A stretch of 64,000 nucleotides of DNA from Saprospiraceae bacterium UBA7687 (GTDB lineage: Bacteria > Bacteroidota > Bacteroidia > Chitinophagales > Saprospiraceae), in assembly GCA_002482845.1 (NCBI GenBank), contig DLGT01000038.1:4922-68921 (forward strand), read 5' to 3'. The translations under genes and the position numbers were made by a program. Positions 45,738 through 57,700 of this stretch are shown here, piece after piece; within the stretch, counting starts at the first letter, position 1, and each line of letters starts with the position of its first letter. The notes under the pieces were generated by a model. The model did not search any database and was not told the origin of the DNA. It saw only the letters and a program-made list of their open reading frames with translations.

Positions 45738-48700
45738 ATGTTATTAAGATTTTTAACTACGGTTGTCTCCGGATTAAGTACCAGAAATCCTAACTTTGAA
45801 AAGTTATGTAGAGCTTATGGTTTTTCGGATATTGGAAAACGATTTAAGCTAATGGTTTTACTACCGTTTCTCTGTTTTTTATTCATAAGTGATATCAGTA
45901 TTGCACAGATTACTGGTAAGGCTTACAGGGATTACAACGGTGATGGTATCCAACAAGGTGGCGAACCTAATCGTGGAAATATCATCGTAAAATTTTATAC
46001 AAATAGTACATTACCAGCAAAAGATGCATTAGTTGGCACTACAACTACAGCAAGTGATGGTACTTATTCCTTTAATCCACCGTCATATCCTGTCAGAATC
46101 GAATTTGAGATTCCTGATGGGTTTTGTAATTTGAGTCCTACACAGGATTTCAGCGCGGGCAATGGGGATACTTATGGAACAGCTGTCCAGTTTGCTACAG
46201 GACCAGGTGTTTATAATTTTATATTATCCTATCCTGCTGATTTTGCAACAATAGAAAATCCTTTAGCATTTACACCATGTTTTGTAAATGGAGATCCTTT
46301 GCCTGCTGGTTCATCAGGAGATGCTGATGCATTTGTTGGTTTGAATTATCAAGATAATGGTCATGGACTTAACTCAGGATATTATCCTACACAACCTAAT
46401 GGAGCAAATCCGGTAGGACCAGCTCATAGCATAGTAGGGAATGCAAGACAGGTAGGTACAGTTTGGGGAGTCGCAATTTCAAGACAAGCCAGAAAAATAT
46501 TTACGTCTGCGTTCTTAAAAAGGCATGCAGGATTAGGCCCTTTAGGCTCTGGTGGTATTTATATGATGGATGTCGATAATTATAATACATCAATGAATTA
46601 TAATTGGTTAAACTTTGATACTGACTTAAATATACCAACTAGTGATCAATCTGGTACATATACAAATGCCTTAGTAGGATCAAATGTAGTTACTTATAGC
46701 CCAGTCATCGGGACGAATGCTCAGAGAGGACTTTCAACTAATAAAGTACAGCCAAGTCAGGATGCAGCCGCTTGGGAACAGGTTGGTAGAGTTTCTTTTG
46801 GTGATATTGATATTTCTGAAGACGGTAGATATTTATACGTTGTAAATTTATACGATAGAAAATTATATCAAATAGATTTAATTGACCCTTTTAATCCTGT
46901 TGCTCCAACACTTGCTGGTGTAGGTACAATTGTTAAGTCCTTCGATATTCCAGATGATTGTACAGGTAATGAGGGTGAGCACCGACCATTTGGTATAAAG
47001 GTAACAAGAGGCAAAGTTTTTGTAGCGGTTGTTTGTAATGGTGCAAATGCTTCAGGTGTCACAATAGGAACAGAAAATGATTTGCAAGCAAATATATATG
47101 AATTTGAAACAGCAACTGAATCATTTATTCCAACACCAACTTTAACCTTCCAATTAAATTATAGAAGCACAACAGCTAATAAATGGGTTCCATGGTCTCC
47201 AACTTTTCAAACCTACTTTGAAGGACCAGGTTATCCTATTATATCAGATATTGAATTTGATGGAAATGGAAACATGATTTTAGGTATGTTTGACCGTAGA
47301 GGACATCAAGGTGGATGGTATAATTATGATTTGAATGGTACAGGTAATTATAATATGGCCACTGTAGGTGATATTTTGCAAGCAGTCAGGAATACTGGGT
47401 CTGCTTCGTGCGAGTATAATTTAGGACCATCTGCGGATCCCAATGAATTTTATCAGGATAGTAAACATCATCCAGAACCAGTTAATGGAGGCTTGAGTGT
47501 ACACAGAACAGCCAATTCGGATAATGTACTGACAACTTATATGGATCCCGTTTGGATTTGGTCTGGAGGTACAATGAGATTTAATAATTTAACTGGTCAA
47601 AAAATTAATGATGGATATGAAATCTATTATACTGGTAACCAAGCTGGAGGCCCATTTGGGAAAGCAGCAGGTTTAGGTGATATTGAGACAGTTGAAGAAG
47701 TACCACCTATCGAGATAGGAAATTTGATTTGGAGAGATTCAGATCGAGATGGTATTCAGGATCCAGACGAACCAGGGATCGAGAACGTAACTGTTGAATT
47801 AGTCAATGGAAACGGAATTGTAGTGGGTACCGCAACTACAGATCCCGATGGTGGTTACTATTTTAACTACACCAATGTAAATGATCCTGATGGGAATGGC
47901 ACATTAGGGCCTCAACCATATACCAATTATACTATTAGGATATCATCTACTCAGTATAATTTATTCGGTGTGAATGGCAGTGTCCTCGAAGGGTATGTTA
48001 TGACTTCTACCAATGAATCTGGAAGTGGTTTGGCTGATTATTCAGACAACGATGCTTCTTTGGTAGGTGGAATAGCGCAGATTGCTATTACTACGGCCGG
48101 ACCAGCTGAAAATAATCACACTTTCGATTTTGGATTTTATCCTACTACATTTGATTTGGCTTTAACAAAACGTACTACCAATACATTGCCAGTCAGACAA
48201 AATGAAGATGTCAATTACGTCATAAAAGTAATAAACCAAGGGACGGACATTGTAAACAGCTTTACAGTGTCAGATTATGTGCCTACAGGATTTATTTATA
48301 ATGCAGGTGATAATTCTAATTGGACTGGAGCTGCACCTACGGTGTCGTATACAGCTTCTGTACTTAATGGATTGCTTGCTGCTCCAGGTTTAGCACCAGG
48401 AGATAGTGTTGAAATTAATTTAGTATTACAACTTTCAACTACTGCAAATCCAACAAACATTTCAAATTTCGCTGAAATATCTGCGGGAACTGATGTGGTA
48501 GGAAATGATGCTAATGACGATATAGATAGTACTCCAGATACTAATCCAAGTAATGATGCAGGTGGACAAATAGGAAGCCCAGCTGATAATTATGTAGGTG
48601 GTAATGGTACAGGTACACCAGGTGATGGTGTAGCGAATACTGATGAAGATGATCATGATGGTGCCCCTATCAGATTGGTAGACTTAGCGTTGAAAAAAGA

Positions 48701-51700
48701 GATTAGCGTTCTTTCGCCTCCACCATATATGCATGGTAACCCAATTACCTTCTTGTTGACTGTTGAAAATCAAGGTAACGAAACAGCTCAAAATATTGAA
48801 ATTTCAGATTATTTACCAAGTGGTTTTAGTTTTGCTCCTCAAATGGGTTGGACACAATCGTCTCCTACATTATTAACAAGTACTATTGCTGGACCTTTGG
48901 CTGCTGGTGCATCTACTACAATAAATCTTATACTGACTTTACAGCAAAGTGGTGCTCCAAATGCTTGGATTAATGTTTCAGAAATTTCAGGATTTGAAGA
49001 TTTAGGTGGGAATGCTGTTGGTCCTTATGATTACGACAGTACACCAGATAGCAATCCGACAAATGATGCAGGTGGTCAACCTGAATCTCCTGCGGACAAC
49101 TATTTAGATGGTAATGGTTCTGGAATGCCAGGGGATGGTATTGCTGGTACAGATGAAGATGATCAAGATCCTGCTTTTGTTGAAGTGTTTGACCTTGCAT
49201 TAAGAAAAACGCTTATGACTCCTAAGCCATATGCTTTTGGTCAACTATTGACATTTGAGATTGAAGTATTCAACCAAGGTAACGTTGCTGCAAGTAATAT
49301 CTTGATAAATGACTATGTACCTACAGGTTATAGTTATGTACCTAATAATGGATGGACTGGTAGTTTACCTACCTTACAATATACGATCGCAGGGCCATTG
49401 GCTCCAGGTGCAAGCACAGTAGTAACTTTAAACTTGACTTTAATAAATTCAACTGTTGGTGATTATATTAATTATGCAGAAATAGCAACTGCGGAAGGCC
49501 CATCAGGACCCGCATTTGATGCAGATAGTGCGCCTAATAGTAATTCAGAAGGCGAAAATGGTGTCGGTCTAGGAGATCCTGAAGATAATGATATCAATAT
49601 TGGACCAGGAAACTCAGCGCAAGATGATCATGATCCTGCAGGGCCAGCTATTTTTGATCTTGCATTGCGAAAAGAAGTAGTGACTGCGACGCCAAGTTAT
49701 AGTTATGGGCAGAATGTCATGTACAGAATAGTATTATTTAATCAAGGTAGTGTTGCTGCGACAAGTATCGAAGTAACTGACCATTTCCCATGTGGATTTG
49801 AATTTGATGCCATGTCGCCAATGAATGTTGGATGGGCACTTTCTGGTAGTTCTGTCGTGAGAACTTATACAGACACGCTCGCGCCTGGTACTTCTGATAC
49901 GCTATTTGTGGATATGATCGTGAGACCTTGCTATACAGACCCAGATAATGCATGGACAAATTTTGCTGAAGTCTCAGATGCAATAGATGTAACCACAGGT
50001 TTACCTGGTGAAGATATAGACAGTACACCAGATGGTGATGCTACTAATGATAATGGCGGTGTTCCTGACTTTAACGGAAATATAAGTGGTACTGATAATA
50101 TAGTAGCCAATGAAAATGGTGATGAAGACGATCATGACCCACACAAAATTCAAGTATTTGATCTTGCCTTAAGAAAGACTTTAGCTACAGCTGGTCCACA
50201 TACTTACGGTCAAGTATTGACATTTAATATAGAAATATTTAACCAAGGTAATGTTATTGCTGAAGACATCGTAATCAGTGACTACATACCAGCTGGATAT
50301 ACATTTACTGCTGGTAATGGATGGACAGGTGGTCCTACAGTTGCTAGTCGAACTATTCCTGGCCCATTAGCTCCTGGTGCTTCTACAACAATCACTTTAA
50401 ATCTTACCCTAGTTCAAAATGCTTTGGGCGGTACTGCATGGAATAATTATGCGGAAATATCAGCGTCAATGGATGATTTAGGTAATAATAGAAATGATGA
50501 TGCAGATAGTGTTCCTGATAATGTACCTAATAATGATAATCCATTATTGCCAGGAGACACGAATGATGATAATATATTAGGTTTAGGACCTAACTTTAGT
50601 GAAGACCAAGATGACCATGATGTGGCAGCCCCTACGATAGTTGACTTAGCATTAGCAAAAACAATTATAACGGCTGGACCATATCAATACGGAGATCCTG
50701 TTACTTTTAGAATCACCGTATCAAATCAAGGTAATATCATAGCACAAAATATTGAGGTATCTGATTATTTACCAGCAGGATTCACATTTGCAGTGAATAA
50801 TGGTTGGTCACAATCTTCACCTACATTATTAACAAATACGATTGCAGGACCTTTAGCTACTGGTGCAAGTACTTTTGTAGATTTAGTATTGACACCGATA
50901 GCAAGTAATGCTACGAATGCTTGGAAAAATATTTCTGAAATCGTTGCTTTTGAAGATCCAAATGGTGACCCAATTGGTGATGAAGATATAGATAGTACAC
51001 CTGATACTGACCCGAACAATGATGGCGGTGGAAATCCAGATACTGGTTCTGATGATGTTATAAATGGAGACGGTACAGGTACTCCAAATGATACCAATCC
51101 TAATACGGATGAAGATGATAGTGACCCTGCTTTGCTACCTATACATGATGTCGCTTTGATCAAAACTGGACCTTCTGGTACTTTTGATGTAGGCGATGTG
51201 GTGACTTATATAGTGACTGTAACGAATCAAGGTAATCATGCTGTAGATAGTATTTCACTAATTGATTATATACCTGCAGGATATTCATTTGTTCCTAATA
51301 ACAACTGGACAGCTTCAGGTGCAAATGCAGTTTTGACAGCTACTGTAGGTAATGGATTATTGCCAGCTGGTGGTATTTTACCGCAAGGAGATATTAGTTT
51401 CCCTATTTCTTTGACCATTGCACCTTATGCAAATATTGCTAATTTAGTAAATGTAGCTGAAGTTACTGGTTCAAGAGATGTTTTTGGTCTTGATCAGTCA
51501 GATGAAGCTGATAGTCAAGCAGATAGCAACCCGAACAATGATGCTGGTGGTGCTGTAAATACCACTAGTGATGATGTCATAAACGGAAATGGTTCTGGAA
51601 CTCCAGGCTCTACAAATCCTGTTACGGATGAAGATGACCAAGATCCAGCAACTGTTCAGCTCAATTATTATAGTCTAGGTAATCAAGTATGGATTGATGC

Positions 51701-54700
51701 TAATAATAATGGTATCAAAGATGTTTCTGAAGCACCAATATCAGGTGTTACCGTAGAATTGTACTATGATAATCCGGTCTCAATGTCTCTTGAATTGATA
51801 GAGACGGTATGGACAAATATAAATGGTCTTTATCTTTTTGATTCATTGTCTAACGGAGATTATGTTGTGGTATTGCCATCAAGTAATTTCGCATCAGCTG
51901 CCCCATTTGAAAATTATGTGAGTAGCACAGGAAATGGTGCCAATAATTTGACAAGTGGTCTATATGAAGATGCTGCTAATCAGATCAATACAAACAATAA
52001 CATTGATAATGATGACAACGGTGTGAAAGATGGTTTGCCTGCATTCCCTGGTGCTATAGTTAGTAATACTGTGACTCTAGGTGATGGCGAGCCTACTGGA
52101 GAAAATCCTGATAACGACCCTACGACACTAGATGTAAATGAAAATCTTACTGTAGATTTTGGTTTAGTACCGCTTCATAGCATAGGAAACCAAGTATGGG
52201 TAGATATAAATAATAATGGTATCATAGATAGTGGTGAAGCACTAATAGAAGATGTAGCAGTAGTACTCCATTATGTGGACCCAATAAGTGGTATTTGCAT
52301 AGTAATCGATACTGCTTACACTGATGTGAATGGTTTATATTTATTCGATAGCTTGATAGGTGGCAATTATATTGTAGAGATACCTAGTACAAACTTTGGA
52401 CCTGGTCAACCACTAGAAGGATTTGCAAGTAGCACAGGTAATGGTGCTATCGTAGGTACAGATAGTGCTACTGATCCAGATGATAATGCAGATAATGATG
52501 ATAATGGTTTGTTGAATGGTAATCCAATGTTTGTAGGTAGTGTCGTAAGTGATACTTTGACCCTAGGAGCAAACGAACCATTAAACGAATTGCCAAACAA
52601 TGATCCAACAGTTGCCTTAGACGGTAATAGTAACTTGACAGTTGACTTCGGATTCTTACCTTTGATGACCATCGGAAATCAAGTTTGGAATGATGCTAAC
52701 AATAATGGCGTATTTGACAATGGTGAGTTGCCAATAGCAGGAGTAACTGTTGTTTTACATTATATCAATCCTTTGACAGGAACGTGCGATATTCTTTATA
52801 CAACCACAACTGATGGTAATGGACTTTACTTATTCGATAGTTTGATCCAAGGAAGTTACATTGTAGAATTGCCAGGAAGTAATTTTGCACCAAGTGCACC
52901 ACTTGCTGGTACAACGAGTAGCACAGGAAGCGGTCAAACTAGTTTGGTATTTGGCCCTAATGAAAACCCTGGAGCACCTATCGATCCTGATAATAGTGTA
53001 GATGGCGATGACAATGGATTGTTTAATGGTAATCCGATGTTCCCAGGTAGTGTGGTCAGTGATACATTAACTTTGGTTTGGAATAATGAGCCAGCAGGCG
53101 AAACGCCAAATAATGATACGAGTATTGCGACAGATAATAATAGCAACTTAACTGTAGACTTTGGTTTTACCACACTTTATAGTATTGGTAACCAAGTATG
53201 GATAGATACAAATTATAACGGTATAAAAGATGGTGCAGAAGCAGGTGTTGCGGGCGTAGATGTAGAGTTACACTACTTTAATCCATTGACTGGTCTTTGT
53301 GAGTTGATCGCAACCACCACCACAGATGCCAATGGTCTATATTTGTTTGATAGTCTACTTACTGGTAAGTATATCGTGGTGATACCGAATACAGAAATGC
53401 AACCAGGTGGGCCATTACAAAATTACCTTTCTAGTACAGGAACATTTAATGCTGGTGGTGTTTACGAGACACCTGGTGTGAGTGCTGATACAAATGTTGA
53501 TAATGATGACAATGGTACATTTAACACGAATCCAATGTTTTTCTTTGGTGTTGTGAGTGATACCATTACTTTGGGTGGAACAGAACCATTGAACGAAGCT
53601 CCAAATAATGATACAAGTGGTGCTGCTGATCAAAACAGTAACTTGACAGTTGACTTTGGATTTATCCCTAAGGTATTCGACCTTGCATTGACAAAAACAA
53701 AAGTTAGTCCTGCTCAAGTGACTGCTTATGGTGATGTCGTCGAATTTGACCTTACTGTGTATAACCAAGGAAACCTTGATGCTGAGAATGTAGAAATCAC
53801 TGATTATATTCCAGATGGATTTGAACTGAATGCAGCTAGTATTGGTTGGACTTTGAGTGGTACGAATGCAGTCTACACGATTACAAATGTGATCCCTGCA
53901 AATACATCTACTGTAGTTAAAATATACCTTACGGTAAAAATGTCTAACTTAGTGGGTGCATATGTCAATTATGCTGAGATCTCAGAAGCTATGGATACAC
54001 TTGGTAATTCTAGCAACCCTATAGTACCTAGTCCATATGGCACATTGGTAGATATAGACAGTACACCGGATGATACCAATGGAAATGACGCAGGTGGTGA
54101 GCCTGAAGGTCCTTCAGATGATGCTATAGCAGGAGATGGTAGTGGACCGATTGGTTCGGGTACACCAGCAGGTGACGAAGATGACCACGATGTGGAGTTT
54201 GTAAGGATTATTGATGCATCAATACGTAAGTCTATTGTGACGCCTGGCCCATATGTATACGGTCAGCCAGTGACATACAGAATCACGGTCTTTAATCAGG
54301 GTAATGTAGATTTATACAATATCAATGTTAGTGATTATATTCCTGTAGGTATGGATTTTGTACCTGGAGGTGCTAACGCTGGATGGACCCTAAGTGGTAA
54401 TACAGCTTCTTATACAGTAGCGGGTCCTATTGCAGAACAGACGAGTACAGATATCTTCATCACTTTGATCACAAAACCTGTCGTGCCTGGCGCATCTGCT
54501 ACAGCTGCTTCATGGTTAAATATTACAGAGATATCTGAAATAAGAGATGAAAATGGTACTGATATTACCAATGATGATATAGATTCTGATGGTGATGATG
54601 ATCCGAATAATGATCCAACTATTGATGATGAAATCAATGGCGATCCTACTGATCCGAATACGCCGAATGACGAAGATGATAACGATATCACATTCATAGA

Positions 54701-57700
54701 GATTTTTGACCTTGCGTTAAGAAAGACATTGGTGACACCAGCTCCATATAACTATGGTGATGTATTGACCTTCAATGTAGAAGTCATCAATCAAGGTAAT
54801 GTGCCAGCTACAAATGTGGTAGTGAATGATTACTTGCCAATAGGATATACTTTTGCTGCGAATAATGGATGGACAGGAGCTTCTCCAGTTATTCAGAATA
54901 CAATAGCAGGACCTATCTTACCTGGTGGTAGTGTAAATCTTACTTTGGAATTGACACTCATTCAAGCAAATGGTGGAGAGCGTAATTGGATAAATTATGC
55001 AGAAATTGCATCAGGCAATGGACCTAATGGACCAGGATTTGATGCAGACAGCGCTCCTAATAGCAATGGTGTTAATGAAAATAGTATCGTCCCTGGTGGT
55101 ACTGGCGATGATAATGTAGAAAGTACAAGCGATACAGGTGTAGGAAGTCAAGATGACCACGACCCTGCTGGACCTTCTATTTTTGATCTAGCATTAAGAA
55201 AAGGCGTAGTTACTGCCACACCAAGTTACAGTTATGGTCAAAATGTAATGTACAGTATTGTGATAGTTAACCAAGGTAATGCAGCTGCGAGCAACATTGT
55301 AGTAAAAGATTATTTACCATGTGGTTTAGCTTTTGACCCTAGTTTGCCGATGAATGCAACATGGACATCGGATGGTACTGATATTAGCACAACTTATTTT
55401 GGTACTTTATTACCTGGTCAGAGTGTGGAGCTATTTGTTGACTTGATCGTAAGACCATGTTATATAGATGTAGATAATGCTTGGACCAATTATACTGAGA
55501 TAGTTACTGCTATTGATAATACGACAGGTCTACCTGGTGATGATATCGATAGTACACCAGATGATACCAATGGAAATGATGCGGGTGGTGTTCCTAATTT
55601 TGAGTCCAATGTAAGTGGTACTGATAATACTATTAATAATGAACTCGGAGATGAAGATGACCATGACCCACACAAAATCCAAGTATTCGACCTTGCACTT
55701 AGAAAGGTAGTAGACAATCGTGGACCATACATGATAGGGGAGACAGCAACTTTCAGAATGACTGTATTCAACCAAGGTAACGTTTCTGCTGATAATATTC
55801 TTGTAAATGATTATGTCAGAAGTGGATTTAGTTTTAACCCTGCTGCAAATCCAGGATGGACATTGACGACTCCTGCTACGATAGCTGCTGATGGTTTATT
55901 AAATTATACGATCACTGACGAATTGTTGCCAGGTACTAGTACAGAATTGGTACTGAACCTAGAGATTGCCTTGGATGCAAATCCTGCAGTAACAGACTGG
56001 TACAATTATGCAGAAGTTGGTGCTACGCAAGATACGGAAGGTAATAATAGAAATGATGATGCAGATAGTAATCCGAATACAGACTCTCCATATGAAAACC
56101 AAGTATTGCCAGATGGTCCTTGGGATAATGTGATAGATGGTATTGGTGAGTTATTCGATCAAGACGAAGACGATCATGATCCTGAATTGGTGATAGTAGT
56201 AGGTGGATTGGGTGATACCGTTTGGAAAGATTTAGACGGAGATGGTATTCAAGATCCTAGCGAGCCTGGTGTAGCTGGTGTTATAGCTACCTTGACAGAT
56301 TGTGCTGGAAATATTTTGCAGACAACGACCACAGATAATACTGGATTCTATTTCTTCAATAACTTGATCCCAGGTAATTATCAGGTACAGTTTGATATTA
56401 GTAATCTTGCCCCTGGATGTGCCTTTACATACCAAAACGTAGGTGCTAATGATGAGCTAGATAGTGAGGTAGATTTATCAGGTCTAGGACCATGTGTGTA
56501 TATCACAGGTGGACAGTTTGATAGTACTTATGATGCAGGTTTATTGATTCTAGCAGCGATAGGTGATTATGTATGGCATGATTTGAATGGTAATGGCCTT
56601 CAAAACGCTGGTGAGCCTGGTATCCCTGGAGTACAAGTAAATCTATACAGAAGTGATAGTACATTTGTTTCCACTACCTTTACCAATGGATCTGGATTGT
56701 ATTTATTTGACTTCCTATATCCTGGTGATTATTATCTTGAGTTCATAGATCCAGCTGGTTTCCAAAAAACCTTTGCAAACACAGGTGCAAATAACGGCAT
56801 AGATAGTGATGTAGATAATTCTAATGGTCCTGGTACCACATTGACTACGACGCTGTCACCGGGTGAACGTGATATGACATGGGATGCAGGATACTATATT
56901 TGTATTCCTATCGGAGACTTAGTATGGTATGATATCAACAGAAATGATGTTTGGGATAGTAATGAAAATGGTATCAATGGATTGCCAGTAAATCTTTTCA
57001 GAAACGTTTCAGGAGCTTGGGTACTTTGGGAAACTCAGTACACAGGATTTAAACCAGGTACTCCTTCTGATGATGGATACTTTAAATTCTGCGCGCCTCC
57101 AGGACAATACTATGTTCAAGTAGTGATGCCTCCTTTAGGATTAGTTAGAGCTCGTCCAAATATCGGAAGCAATGAGGAGAATGACAGTGATATCACAAAT
57201 GCAAATGGTGCAAGTTCTACTGCTTCCTTTACAGTGACATCAGGTCAAGAAAAATGTGACCTAGGTGCAGGGTATTACCCAATGGCAGTTGCAGGTAACC
57301 TAGTATGGCGTGATGACAATCAAGATGGTGTACAAGATGAGGACGAACCAAAAGTAGCAGGTGTAGTAGTACAAGCATACGAGGCTCAAACCAATACAAT
57401 GGTAGCAGAGACCACCACGGATGAAAACGGTCAATACACTTTGGATTATTTAGAGAAAGGTGATATTTATGTCAAATTTGAAGTTCCATCTGGTTATAGC
57501 GCTACTGTAGCTAGAGTAACGGCTGATAACAAGGACAGTGATGTAGACCATAGTTATGGACAGAATACCACTAGAATGTTTACCATGTCATCAGGAATGG
57601 TGAATGAAAACATAGATCTAGGTATCGCATTTGGAGTATTGCCAGTAGAATGGTTGGATGTGGATGCAATACGTGTGAATAATACCCACGTCGTCTCATG

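Noticed and set aside
48150..56200. Regular repeats that could suggest a CRISPR or tandem DNA repeat array
   Set aside because: The period is about 500 bases and follows protein modules in one open frame; there is no short repeat-spacer pattern.
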